This document shows, piece by piece, positions 10,680 to 19,550 of a DNA stretch of 64,000 nt. Made by a program: the position numbers and the translations under genes. Within the stretch, counting starts at the first letter, position 1, and the number at the start of each line of letters is the position of its first letter. Below the pieces are notes generated by a model, which was given only the letters and a program-made list of their open reading frames with translations, did no database searches and was not told where the DNA came from. The stretch is from Streptomyces sp. KMM 9044 (GTDB lineage Bacteria; Actinomycetota; Actinomycetes; Streptomycetales; Streptomycetaceae). The stretch is from assembly GCF_024701375.2 (NCBI RefSeq), contig NZ_CP113910.1, positions 3,410,001 through 3,474,000 of the forward strand, read 5' to 3'.

Positions 10680-11240
10680 CTACCGCTCCGGGCCGCGCTT
10701 GAAGATGCCGTCCATGACCACCGCGCCAGTCTGGATCACGGGACGGATCTGCTTCCGGTAGACCTCCTCGGTCACGGCTGTCCCGGAGTGGCCGACGAGC
10801 CGGGAGATCTCCTCCAGCGGGACGCCACTGTCGGACAGCAGGACTCTGCTGCTCAATTCGGCGAGCGATCACGTGCCGTGCTTTCAGGGCTCGGCCGCGC
10901 CCGGCCTGCCTGCATCTGCGACGCGCTCTGAAGGCCGTATCGGCACGGCGTCATCACGCCGGGTAATTGCGCAGCAGAGTCCAGCAGGGACACAAAGCTG
11001 TGCCGAAGCTCCCGAGGCGTCCACTCCCCGGCGGTGATCCCTTCAGCCTCCTTGAGAGCCTGCCGGAAGGCCCGTCGCACGTTGGTCGCATCGAGAGGCT
11101 TGCCCACGGCCGACGAGAAGACCAAGCCGTGTTCTTCCCACCGGTCATCAGCAGCCAGTCGCTCCCAGCCCTGTTCTTCGAAGTGCTTCCAAAGAACCTC
11201 GACGCAGCCCCTCCCTGTCACCGTGAGGTGAAACATCCCG
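10680..11240 (-). pseudogene. Tyrosine integrase, 5'-truncated and split by a MITE-like insert
   Basis: Reading leftward from ~11230, the C-terminal catalytic domain of a pSAM2-type tyrosine recombinase is clear: GLVFSSAVGKPLDATNVRRA, then TPRELRHSFVSLL. The frame is broken by foreign DNA at 10842-10981 and then resumes as LLSDSGVPLEEISRLVGHSG, TEEVY (the catalytic Tyr region) and IFKRGPER, with TAG at 10682-10680. Removing the insert and one CAGCAG copy rejoins the frame as SLLSDSGVP. The N-terminal arm-binding and core-binding domains are missing beyond ~11240, where an IS3-like gene begins on the other strand. Its place just inside attL fits the original integrase of the element. Confidence 0.85.
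10842..10981. mobile_element. 140-bp MITE-like element inside the integrase
   Basis: The insert is bounded by 17-bp terminal inverted repeats that match at 16 of 17 positions (GACTCTGCTGCTCAATT at the left; the right end reads the same with one G for T). It is flanked by a 6-bp direct repeat CAGCAG (10836-10841 and 10982-10987). It has no coding capacity of its own. The precise gap in the integrase reading frame defines the same borders independently. Confidence 0.82.
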
Positions 11241-11286
11241 GTTCGCCGGGTTGGCCTGAGAGGGCACGACAGGAGCCTCACCCCCC

Positions 11287-11991
11287 ATGACCAGCAAGAA
11301 GTCACACGCGCCCGCATCCGCCGACCCGGCGGCGAAGCCGAAGCGCCGCACATTCACCCCGGAGTACAAGCTGCGGATCGTCGCCGAGTACGACGCCGCC
11401 GCGCCCGGCGAGAAGGGCGCGATCCTGCGCCGGGAGGCGCTGTACTCCTCCCACGTCATCGAGTGGCGCCAGGCCCGCGACGCCGGCGCCCTGGAACACC
11501 TCGTCGACCGCCGCACCAGCCCGGCGAGGCCGAAGAAGCCACAGGCCGAGTTCGAGGTCGAGAAGCTGCGCAAGCGGATCGAGCGCCTGGAGAAAGAGCT
11601 GACCAAGAAGGCCGCCGTGCTGCGCGAGGCATTTCCGCGCGGACTGCGCGGCCCCACCGTGGCCCTGACCTACGCCCTCAAGCGCGGCGTCAAGCACGGC
11701 TGGTGGCCCGAGGGCACCGAAGCGCCGGTCACCGTCGTCTACGGCGGCGGCCCGCAGGACGGATGGCGGCAAGCCGCGGCCTACGAGATGTCCGGCGAGG
11801 ATCTGGCCGTCTTCCGCACCGCCTTCGCCCACTCCAGCCCCGAGCCCCGGACCGCCTGGGATGAGGATGTGCCCTCCGCACTCGCCCCGCACCCGGGCTG
11901 GGCGCCCGATGCCGACGTGCCGAACGCGTTCGACATGGTCGCCGACGAGCCGCCGGCCAGCCCCAACTTCCCGAACGGCACGGCCAGATGA
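11287..11991 (+). CDS. IS3-family transposase OrfA fused to unrelated sequence
   Basis: 234 aa. Residues ~18-115 are a typical IS3 OrfA: the HTH_Tnp_1 region RRTFTPEYKLRIVAEYDAA, then HVIEWRQARDAGALEHL, then a coiled coil (EVEKLRKRIERLEKELTKK). After AAVLREAF the similarity to OrfA stops. The remaining ~115 residues (for example GVKHGWWPEGTEAPVTVVYG) are not recognised. No OrfB with a DDE domain follows, so this is an IS remnant that has read through into adjacent sequence. It is unlikely to be a working transposase. Confidence 0.6.
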   Translation: MTSKKSHAPASADPAAKPKRRTFTPEYKLRIVAEYDAAAPGEKGAILRREALYSSHVIEWRQARDAGALEHLVDRRTSPARPKKPQAEFEVEKLRKRIERLEKELTKKAAVLREAFPRGLRGPTVALTYALKRGVKHGWWPEGTEAPVTVVYGGGPQDGWRQAAAYEMSGEDLAVFRTAFAHSSPEPRTAWDEDVPSALAPHPGWAPDADVPNAFDMVADEPPASPNFPNGTAR

Positions 11992-12084
11992 GTGGGGGTT
12001 GCGCGGCTAGCCCCCGTCTGCAGCAAAGTCGGCGCGGCCCGTCACAGCGGCGGGCCCTACCCGCCTCGCAGGAGTGATGCCGCC

Positions 12085-12390
12085 GTGTCCGCGCTCTTCG
12101 ACAAGTTCCTGATCCCGGCCGCAGTCGGCCTGATCGTCACCGGTCTCACCGCCGCGGCCAGCTGGCTCTACCGGCGTCGCCGAAGCAGCCTGACGCCACC
12201 TCGCGTGCTGCGCCGCTTCAGTCTGCTGGGCACCACCGGCGCCGACGGCGGCCCCGTGCAGTACGAGACCACCCGGGCGCCCGGCAGCGTCATCACCCGC
12301 CGGATCGGCAGCCTCTCGCACCGCTTTGAGCTGACCGAAGCCCCGCTTGGCGACGGCACCTTCGCCGCCGAACCCCTCGACCACCTGTAG
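12085..12390 (+). CDS. Small single-pass membrane protein, unknown
   Basis: 101 aa from GTG 12085, chosen for the CAGGAG ribosome-binding site 10 nt upstream. One hydrophobic helix (residues ~8-28, LIPAAVGLIVTGLTAAASWL) is followed by an Arg-rich stop-transfer (YRRRRSS) and a soluble tail. No family was recognised. It follows the IS3 remnant by 93 bp. Confidence 0.45.
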   Translation: MSALFDKFLIPAAVGLIVTGLTAAASWLYRRRRSSLTPPRVLRRFSLLGTTGADGGPVQYETTRAPGSVITRRIGSLSHRFELTEAPLGDGTFAAEPLDHL

Positions 12391-12936
12391 GACAGCCAGC
12401 GCTTGGTCTGTGACCGCGAGCGCCCCCAACCGGGGATGATCAATGACCGCCGTCGAACATAATGATCGGGCGTTCCACGAAAGAGGAGGAAGCACGCCAG
12501 ACGACGACAGACCGCGTAAAGAGCGTTCCCAACCGCCACGGTGTACGTGACGTTCACGGAAGCGGCCACACGGCTCGCCGCCCGGCACACGCGCCCTCCG
12601 GCACGTTCACCCCACGCGATCAGGTTCACCATCAAGGCCAGCCGAAACGGCTGGGTTTGCCGCCAAACAACTCGATTGAATGACAGCAGACACTTGCCCA
12701 AAGTAGCGAGCCGTGTCCACGTAGCTCCGGCACGCGATCGCCAGGGGCTTTCGTGGTGCGCGCCGTGGCTCAGAGGCGCCCTTGACCAAGGTCGACGAGG
12801 GCTGTTGCGTTAGGGAAGTTGGGGCGTTCTACTCGGGGGTTGCTTTCGTGACCAGGTCGGTTGGCAGTGCGTGGTATCTCACCAGCGGCGCCAGGTGGGA
12901 ATCGGCCGCTCCCCTGGCTGCTGCTGGGGCCTCCGT
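12391..12936. other. Non-coding stretch, 546 bp
   Basis: No convincing gene on either strand: the open frames here lack codon bias, start signals and recognisable domains. It should contain the promoter of the STAND/TPR gene. Confidence 0.5.
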
Positions 12937-15693
12937 ATGAGACTCCGGCGCGGGATCGCGATCGCCGTCGTCGCCGGAGGCGGCGCTGTGACCACCATGC
13001 TGGTCGGGCTCGTCACGAACGCCGTGTCCGACGAGTCGCGGTGGCCCGGCTGGCTGGGGTGGTTACAGGAGCACGCCTGGTTCTCGTTCGTCGTGTTGGG
13101 CGTGACGATGGCGGGGCTGACGGCCCTGCTCGCCGGGCTCTCCGAGACGCAGTCTCCCACCCCGCCAGGGCGACCGGAGGATGGAGCGGGGCCACCAGGG
13201 GCCGCCCAGGTGCTGCGTTCGCTGCCGCGCGACACAGCCGCGTTCACCGACCGTGCCGCGGAACTGGAGCGGCTGGTGGGCTCAGTGCGGGCCTCACAGG
13301 AGCGTGGTCAGGGGCTGCCCGTTCATGTGATCGACGGCATGCCAGGCGTCGGGAAGACCGCCTTCGCCGTGCACGTCGGCCACCTGCTTTCTGAGCGCTT
13401 CCCCGACGGACAACTCTTCGTGAACCTCAACGGGCACACGCCGGGGCGCACTCCGGTGCAGGCCAGCGAGGCGCTCGCCTCACTTCTCACGGCCGCCGGC
13501 GTGCCGACCCAGCAGATTCCCGTCGGTGACGACGTCGGAGCGGTCACGGAGGCCCGGGCGGCCATGTGGCGGAGCAGGCTCGCGGACAAGAAGGCGCTGC
13601 TGATTCTCGACAACGCGGCCAGCTACCGGCAACTGGAACCGCTGCTCCCCGGCGGGAGCGGGTGCCTGGTGTTGGTGACCAGCCGCAAGCGGCTGGTGGC
13701 GAACGAGGAGGTGGTTATGTCGGTGGAAGCACTGCCGCCGGATCACGCGGTCGACCTCTTCGTGCGACTCAGTGGGCGGCCGTCAGACGCTCTCGGTCGG
13801 GATGTGGTGGACGAGTTGGTGCGGCTGTGCGGGTGTCTGCCGCTGGGCGTGTCGCTTCTCGCGGCGAGGCTGCGACACCATCCGTCGTGGAGCGCCGAGG
13901 ACCTGCGCGGGCGACTGGTGGCGGCACGGGACCGCCTGGGGGAGCTGCGCGCCGGGGAACGCGCCGTCACCGCGACGTTCGATCTCTCCTACCGAGATCT
14001 CGCGCCGGAGCGGCAGCGCTTCTTCCGACAGCTCGGGTTCTTCCCCGGCACCGATCTCGACCCGCACGTCGGTGCGGCTCTTGGTGAGGTCTCGGTCGTG
14101 ATGGCCCGTCGGCATCTTGAGGCGCTCTACGACGACCACCTGATCGACGAGCAACCAGGGAGTCGCTACCGGCTGCACGATCTCTTGCGCGCCTACGCTC
14201 GCGGTCTCACCGCCGAGGGAGAGGGCATGGACCACGTACAGGCCGTCCAGCGTGTGTGCACCTACTACCTGGCCGCTCTCGCCCTCGCGAACGGGCACAT
14301 CGTGCGCAGCGGAGCCGCGGTGCCACCGGTGCCGGACAACGCCTCGCGGGCGGAGACACCGGTCCTGGAGTCGCGGGCGGATGCCCTGAGCTGGCTGGAG
14401 ACCGAGCGGGCCAACGTCCTGGCCTGCGTCCGGCGGGCGAATGGCCTCGCCCTGTACGACCTCGTGGTCCGGCTCGCCGCGGCCATGGCGCCCTTCCTGC
14501 GCCAGGCTGGCCCCTGGGACCAGGCCGTCGGGCTCCACCGGACCGCCGCCGAGGCCGCCCGCCACACCGGCGACCAGCGGGCGCAGGGTGATGCCCTCGC
14601 CGAGCTGGGTGTCGTACGCCGCTTCACGGCTTCCTACCCACAGGCGATCGAGGCCCTGAACGACGCCGTGACGGCGTACGACGCGGTCGACGACCGGCGC
14701 GGCAAGGCGGACGCGCTCAACCAGCTCGGCATCGTCTGGTACCTGACCGCGGACAACGAGGACGCGGCCCGCGCCCAGACCGAGGCCCTCGCCCTCTACC
14801 GTGAGCTGGGGGACCGGCTCGGACAGGCGAACGCGCTCGCGGATCTCGGCATGACACACCGACAGATGAGCCGGTTCGACGCGGCGGTGGAGGCGCAGAG
14901 CGAGGCCCTGGCGATCTATCGAGAACTCGGTGACCGGTACGGGGAGGCGAACTCCCTGCGGGACCTGGGTGTCGCGCACTGCCTCATGGGCGCGTACGAC
15001 CTGGCCGCGCGGCATCACCAGGAAGCGTTCGACATCTACCTGGAGCTGGATGACCGGGTGCACCAGGCTTACGCGCTGAACGAATTGGGCGTCGTCCGAC
15101 GGCTGACCGGGGACATCGAGGGAGCGCGGACGGCACACAACCAGGCCATGACGCACTTCACCGAGCTCGGTGAACGGTTCGGCCGCGCGACCAGCGTCCG
15201 CCACCTTGGCATCGTGGAGCGGGTGACCGGGGATGCGACACAGGCGATCCGGCTTCTGGAGGAGGCCCTGGACGCCTACCGCGAGCTCGGCAGCCGCGGG
15301 GGTGAGGCCGGCTCGCTGAGCGAGCTGGGCGTGGCGCGCGGCATCGTCGGTGAGCGGGACGGCGCGATCGAGGCGTTCCGACGCGGTTTGGAGATCCTGC
15401 GGGGCTTGGGCGACCGGTGCGGTGAGGCGGAGGCACTGAACCACTGGGGGATGCTGCTGCTCACCTCCGATGAACCGACAGCCGCCCGTCGGCACTTTGG
15501 TCAGGCGCTCACGCTCGCGCGGGACATCCGCTGCCCGCTGGAGGAGGCGCGGGCACTGGAGGGCATCGGCCGCTGCGACCGGACGGTAGACGGGCCTGGT
15601 CACGGCGTGGACTCGCTGAGAGCCGCAGTGACCGTGTACCGGCGGTTGGGAGTGAGCGCGTCCGTGGACGACATCGAACGGTTGCTGGTGTAG
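12937..15693 (+). CDS. STAND (NB-ARC-like) NTPase with TPR repeats
   Basis: 918 aa from ATG 12937; a GTG at 12871 would add 22 residues. Two hydrophobic helices at residues ~6-30 and ~48-70 suggest an N-terminal membrane anchor. The nucleotide-binding domain has Walker A GMPGVGKTAFA near residues 135-145, Walker B KKALLILDNA, the sensor TSRKRL and a GLPL-like CGCLPLGVSL. A winged-helix region follows. The C-terminal ~400 residues are tandem TPRs with repeated ALAxYRELGDR and A-LNELGVVxR patterns. In FxSxx-COOH RiPP systems a similar TPR/STAND protein (FxsT) sits beside the radical SAM gene, and here the precursor and rSAM follow directly. It lacks the SARP DNA-binding domain of AfsR. Confidence 0.82.
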   Translation: MRLRRGIAIAVVAGGGAVTTMLVGLVTNAVSDESRWPGWLGWLQEHAWFSFVVLGVTMAGLTALLAGLSETQSPTPPGRPEDGAGPPGAAQVLRSLPRDTAAFTDRAAELERLVGSVRASQERGQGLPVHVIDGMPGVGKTAFAVHVGHLLSERFPDGQLFVNLNGHTPGRTPVQASEALASLLTAAGVPTQQIPVGDDVGAVTEARAAMWRSRLADKKALLILDNAASYRQLEPLLPGGSGCLVLVTSRKRLVANEEVVMSVEALPPDHAVDLFVRLSGRPSDALGRDVVDELVRLCGCLPLGVSLLAARLRHHPSWSAEDLRGRLVAARDRLGELRAGERAVTATFDLSYRDLAPERQRFFRQLGFFPGTDLDPHVGAALGEVSVVMARRHLEALYDDHLIDEQPGSRYRLHDLLRAYARGLTAEGEGMDHVQAVQRVCTYYLAALALANGHIVRSGAAVPPVPDNASRAETPVLESRADALSWLETERANVLACVRRANGLALYDLVVRLAAAMAPFLRQAGPWDQAVGLHRTAAEAARHTGDQRAQGDALAELGVVRRFTASYPQAIEALNDAVTAYDAVDDRRGKADALNQLGIVWYLTADNEDAARAQTEALALYRELGDRLGQANALADLGMTHRQMSRFDAAVEAQSEALAIYRELGDRYGEANSLRDLGVAHCLMGAYDLAARHHQEAFDIYLELDDRVHQAYALNELGVVRRLTGDIEGARTAHNQAMTHFTELGERFGRATSVRHLGIVERVTGDATQAIRLLEEALDAYRELGSRGGEAGSLSELGVARGIVGERDGAIEAFRRGLEILRGLGDRCGEAEALNHWGMLLLTSDEPTAARRHFGQALTLARDIRCPLEEARALEGIGRCDRTVDGPGHGVDSLRAAVTVYRRLGVSASVDDIERLLV

Positions 15694-15832
15694 CAGTCCG
15701 GCTGACGCCGACCATGTGGCCGAATTTCCCATGCCAGGTGGGTGGTTGAGGATGCTACGTTTCCAGCTGATCTGTCGCTTCAACCCCGTCGCACCGTGCC
15801 ACCTCCGGCACGTACCTCACGAGGAGCGTTGA

Positions 15833-16036
15833 ATGCCGTCACCCACGTCCGCCACCGAGCCATGCACCATCACGCCTGTCGGCCCGGCATCCGCGGAGCC
15901 GATGGTGGCCGGCACCGCCGTCCTGGACCGCGTGGCCGCACGCGTCCGGCAGCGGCTGGAGGCCGAGGAGGGCGCGACGAGCCGGGTCGGTGACGGTGCC
16001 CACGCGGCCTCGCTCATCTGGCCCTGGCCGCTGTAA
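15833..16036 (+). CDS. Candidate RiPP precursor ending in IWPWPL
   Basis: 67 aa, ATG 15833 with a strong GAGGAG site 7 nt upstream. The N-terminal half is an Ala/Pro/Thr-rich leader and the middle is helical (LDRVAARVRQRLEAEEG). The peptide ends HAASLIWPWPL. It stops 13 nt before the start of a radical SAM/SPASM maturase, the usual position of the substrate. It does not end in the FxSxx motif of classic FxsA peptides. The two tryptophans separated by proline are the obvious modification target. The precursor role is inferred from position, size and the distinctive C-terminus. Confidence 0.68.
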   Translation: MPSPTSATEPCTITPVGPASAEPMVAGTAVLDRVAARVRQRLEAEEGATSRVGDGAHAASLIWPWPL

Positions 16037-16049
16037 GCACATCCGCTCG

Positions 16050-17210
16050 ATGACAGAACCCGAAGGCCCCGCTCCTTTCCAGACATTCATCCTCAAGGTC
16101 GCCAACCGCTGCAACATCGACTGCGACTACTGCTTCGTCTTCAACTCCAAGGACCAGGCGGCGCGGCGTCTGCCCGCCCGAATGGACCTCGCTGTGGCCC
16201 AGGCTGCGGCCCGGCGGATCGGTGAGCACGCCACCGTGCACGGCCTTCGGACCATCCACGTCGTACTGCACGGCGGGGAGCCGCTTCTCGTCGGCATCGG
16301 GCACATGGCCGGTCTGCTGGAGGCCGTCCGGGACGCCGCGCCGGCCGGGACCCGGGTCCTCTTCGAGCTCCAGACCAACGGGACTCTTCTGTCCGATGCG
16401 TGGCTGGACCTCTTCGAACGGTACGAGGTTGCGGTCGGCGTGAGCCTCGACGGACCGCCACCTGCGAATGACCGGCACCGGCTGACCCACGCCGGGCGGT
16501 CGAGCGCCGCCTCCGCCGTGCGCGGCATCGAACTCCTGCGGTCGCGGCCACACCTGTTCGCGGGGCTGCTCGCCGTCGTGGACCTGGCCAACGACCCCGT
16601 GGAGGTCCACGACTACCTGGCGGCGTTCGAACCGCCCGTGATCGACTTCGGCCTGCCGCACGCGACCCACGACGACCCGCCGCACCGCTCCGACCCGAGC
16701 GTGCCCGAGTACGGACTGTGGATGAGCAGGGTGTACGACGCCTGGCTCGCCCGGCTCGAGTACAGGCACAGCGTCCGGATGCTGGAGGACATCGTGGCCC
16801 TCAGCTCTGGCGTGCGCGGCTCGGTGGAGACACTTGGCCTGGCCCCGCCGACGAGCGTCGTGATCGAGTCCGACGGCTCCATCGAGGCCGTGGACACCCT
16901 GCGGTCGGTCGAGGAGGGCGCCTCCTGGCTCGGGCTCGACGTCCTCCGCCACTCCTTCGACGAAGCGCTGTCGCACCCGAAGCTGCTGCACCGGCAGCAT
17001 GGCAAAGAGGCGCTCGCCGAGCAGTGCCGCGCCTGCCCACTCGTGGACGTGTGCGGCGGTGGCTACCTCCCGCACCGCTTCAGCGAAGCCCAGGGCTACC
17101 GGAACCCGTCTGTCTACTGCGCGGACCTGGAGTACCTCATCCGACACGTCCAGGGCTCCCTGCGGCAGCACGGCTGGGACCCGTATGCGCAGGCCGCCTC
17201 GTTGCCGTAG
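16050..17210 (+). CDS. FxsB-like radical SAM/SPASM peptide maturase
   Basis: 386 aa from ATG 16050. The radical SAM motif CNIDCDYC (CxxxCxxC) is at residues ~21-28 and the SAM-binding GGE motif reads HGGEPLL. A C-terminal SPASM auxiliary-cluster domain has CRACPLVDVCGGGYLPHRFS and NPSVYC. These features place it with the FxsB/GrrM/XyeB group, which forms three-residue cyclophanes by joining an aromatic ring to a nearby beta-carbon. The substrate is probably the 67-aa peptide directly upstream. A GNAT gene follows at 17303, which could acetylate the product. Confidence 0.88.
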   Translation: MTEPEGPAPFQTFILKVANRCNIDCDYCFVFNSKDQAARRLPARMDLAVAQAAARRIGEHATVHGLRTIHVVLHGGEPLLVGIGHMAGLLEAVRDAAPAGTRVLFELQTNGTLLSDAWLDLFERYEVAVGVSLDGPPPANDRHRLTHAGRSSAASAVRGIELLRSRPHLFAGLLAVVDLANDPVEVHDYLAAFEPPVIDFGLPHATHDDPPHRSDPSVPEYGLWMSRVYDAWLARLEYRHSVRMLEDIVALSSGVRGSVETLGLAPPTSVVIESDGSIEAVDTLRSVEEGASWLGLDVLRHSFDEALSHPKLLHRQHGKEALAEQCRACPLVDVCGGGYLPHRFSEAQGYRNPSVYCADLEYLIRHVQGSLRQHGWDPYAQAASLP

Positions 17211-17302
17211 ACGCGTATGCCGTACCGCCAGGAGGGGATCACGCGTTGGAGCGAATGAGTGCAGCAGTGACCGAAGCTACCGAGGAACGACAGGAGGCGC
17301 CG

Positions 17303-17782
17303 ATGAGCGTGACGATCCGCCCTGCGGAGAAGCGGGACGTCCCGGCCATGGCCGAGCTGATCGAGGAGATCGAGCGGTTCTACGGTGCGACCGACACCGA
17401 CATCCAGCCACTGGAGGAACGCCGAACCCAGGTCGAAGAGGCGCTGTTCGGCTCGCCGCCGCTGGCCTCCGCGCTGCTCGTCGAGGACGAGACCGGGGAC
17501 ATCGTCGGACTCGCCGCCTACTCATTCCTCTGGCCGGCTGCTGGCTCCTCACACTCTCTGTTCCTCAAGGAGCTGTACGTCCGCAACACGCTCCGACGGC
17601 AGGGCATTGGTGCCCGCCTCATGGACGAACTCCGTGCCATCGCCGCAGCGCGCCCCGGGTGCAGCCGCGCGGAATGGATGACTGATAGCGACAACCCGGG
17701 GGCACGGGCCTTCTACAAGTCGCTCGGGTTCGCCGAGTTCGACGGGAAGATCGTCTACCGGGTCGATTCCGGCACGGCGTGA
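17303..17782 (+). CDS. GNAT family N-acetyltransferase
   Basis: 159 aa from ATG 17303, with CAGGAGG 7 nt upstream. An in-frame ATG at 17255 would add 16 residues. Motif A for acetyl-CoA binding is LYVRNTLRRQGIGARLMDEL (near residues 90-109). Motif B, NPGARAFYKSLGF, is near residues 131-143. Substrate is unknown. Being last in the rSAM peptide locus, it could be a tailoring or immunity enzyme; a generic metabolic role is equally possible. Confidence 0.83.
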   Translation: MSVTIRPAEKRDVPAMAELIEEIERFYGATDTDIQPLEERRTQVEEALFGSPPLASALLVEDETGDIVGLAAYSFLWPAAGSSHSLFLKELYVRNTLRRQGIGARLMDELRAIAAARPGCSRAEWMTDSDNPGARAFYKSLGFAEFDGKIVYRVDSGTA

Positions 17783-17798
17783 GGGTGGTACGAGTCCA

Positions 17799-18173
17799 GT
17801 GGAAGTGGAGCGCTGCGACGAGTGCGGCGGCAAGACCGTCATCGGGCTCGGATGCGAGTGTCCGCCGGGCTCGTCCGCGTCGGCGTCGGCGACCCCGCGT
17901 TCGATGAGTACATTCGTGAGGACGGAGTGGCGTACTCACCCGGAGGACACGATCCTGATCTCCCCGAAGCAGGTCGCGCACAGGCCAGGATGGTGCGACC
18001 ACATGACCGAGGACGACGTACGGCCGCCGCGCTGGGGATGGATCCCGAATCCTCCTCCCGGGCTCTGGGAGCGGTTGAGCAGTGTTTCTCCGGCGACCGC
18101 CACCGCGGGCAATCCGAGGCGGCGGGCCGTGCGACGGTGCACCCACTGTGAGGCGAACCTTGCGCAGGGCTGA
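17799..18173 (+). CDS. Hypothetical protein with paired CxxC motifs
   Basis: 124 aa from GTG 17799. CDECGG at residues 6-11 and CTHCEAN near residue 114 could together form a zinc ribbon. The stretch RPPRWGWIPNPPPGLWERL in the C-terminal half is the most distinctive segment. Residues ~25-60 are poor in conserved features, and another frame looks equally protein-like there, so a pair of compensating frameshifts is possible. Function is unknown. Confidence 0.45.
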   Translation: MEVERCDECGGKTVIGLGCECPPGSSASASATPRSMSTFVRTEWRTHPEDTILISPKQVAHRPGWCDHMTEDDVRPPRWGWIPNPPPGLWERLSSVSPATATAGNPRRRAVRRCTHCEANLAQG

Positions 18174-18239
18174 CCACCGTGCTGCGACAACGGCGGGCGC
18201 GGCCTCACCCGTCAACGGCCGCACCCACCTGCGTCAGGA

Positions 18240-19463
18240 TCAGTAGCTGATGACGAGCCGCACGGAGGGCCGGTCGATCACGGCTCCGTCGGCGAGGTCA
18301 CTGTCCGGTGTGTCCGCGGGGTAGGCCGTGACCACGGGTTCGGCGATCCGGGCCGTGCCCCAGGCGCGGATCTGCGCGCAGATCCGCTCGGCGAGATCGG
18401 CGCCGGCCGGGCCATAGCCGACGGCTCCCAGCCAGAACCGGGGTTCTGTCTCGGGGTCTTCGGCGGTCCGCTCCAGAGTGAGGTACGCGATGGAGTCCCC
18501 CTCGACGAGGGCGGGGCTCAGGGCGGGTGAGGCGGGGCGGTGGAGGCCGGCCTCCACCGCTGTGGGCTTCGCAGTGATGCGGCAGGTCGCTCGCTCGGTG
18601 GCGCTCAGCCGCAGCCAGACGCCGTCGAACGACTCGACGGGCCCGACCGTCACGCCGGTCCAGACAACCGCCTTCGGTCGGGTGAGCGCGTCGCGAAGGA
18701 GTTCCGGAGCGACGGACTGGTCCTCGTCCCAGTAGAGCCGGACGAGCCGGTCGTCGTCGATGTAATCGTTCCGCTCTCCGTCCTGGCCGATCACCGGGAG
18801 GAAGCCGCACATCTTGACGGAGTCGGACCGCATCCGCCCCTCCTCGTGTTGGAAGGCCACGGCCCTGGAGAGCCCGCGCCATCGCAGCGGGACCACGAGG
18901 CGTCCGCCGACGGCGAGCTGGCCCCACCAGGCACCGGGGAGGTCCCACATGCCAACCGTGGCGATCATTCGGTCGTACGGGCTGAACTCCGAAGCGCCGA
19001 GGGCACCGTCCCTCGTGGCCACGCGAACGTCTTCGTATCCGTTCGCGTCCAGCGTCCGGCGGGCGTAAGCGGTCACGTCAGCGTCGATGTCGCACGTGGT
19101 GACCTGCCCGGACTTCCCGGTGAGGTGCTTGAGCAGGGCGGCGTTGTAGCCCGTGCCGGCCCCGATCTCGAAGACGTTGTCGCCTTCGCGGACGGCGAGC
19201 TGGACCAGCATGAAGTGCACGACGTCGGGCTGGGAGGCGCAGCTCAGCGGGAGTGCGTCCTCGTCGGGGTTCTCCTTGATCGTCACGCTCTTGTTGGCGT
19301 ACGCCTCCTCGATGGGCGCGTCAGGAAGGAAGGCGTGGCGGGCTACGGTCCGCATGGCGGTCTCGACGCGTGCGTCGTGGAGGCCGGAGAGGTCCTCTTT
19401 CAGGATGGCGTCGACCAGGCGGTTGCGCAGGTCCTCGGGGGAGGCGCCAGTGGTGGTGTTCAT
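18240..19463 (-). CDS. FxLD-system methyltransferase (PCMT-like)
   Basis: 407 aa from ATG 19463, with AAAGGA upstream. The N-terminal half is a protein-L-isoaspartate methyltransferase-like Rossmann domain: motif I DNVFEIGAGTGYNAALL near residues 97-113, then TCDIDADV. The C-terminal ~190 residues carry the extension seen in the 'methyltransferase, FxLD system' family. These enzymes accompany lanthipeptides whose leader has an FxLD motif. Later lanthipeptide work showed PCMT homologues converting Asp to isoAsp, so that reaction is plausible here. It is the last gene of the lan operon. Confidence 0.87.
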   Translation of the reverse strand: MNTTTGASPEDLRNRLVDAILKEDLSGLHDARVETAMRTVARHAFLPDAPIEEAYANKSVTIKENPDEDALPLSCASQPDVVHFMLVQLAVREGDNVFEIGAGTGYNAALLKHLTGKSGQVTTCDIDADVTAYARRTLDANGYEDVRVATRDGALGASEFSPYDRMIATVGMWDLPGAWWGQLAVGGRLVVPLRWRGLSRAVAFQHEEGRMRSDSVKMCGFLPVIGQDGERNDYIDDDRLVRLYWDEDQSVAPELLRDALTRPKAVVWTGVTVGPVESFDGVWLRLSATERATCRITAKPTAVEAGLHRPASPALSPALVEGDSIAYLTLERTAEDPETEPRFWLGAVGYGPAGADLAERICAQIRAWGTARIAEPVVTAYPADTPDSDLADGAVIDRPSVRLVISY

Positions 19464-19550
19464 CGCGTCCTTTCGGAAGGTGCCCGTCTGTGCGTACGGC
19501 AGGGGCAGATCGTTCTCATTTGTTCTGGTGTGCGGATGCGGTTCGCGGCG

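Noticed and set aside
12391..12870. Short minus-strand frames of 60-190 codons
   Set aside because: No RBS, family resemblance or coupling to neighbours; treated as non-coding.
13783..15783. Long minus-strand frame of 666 codons
   Set aside because: Antisense shadow of the STAND/TPR gene; no start signal or domain.
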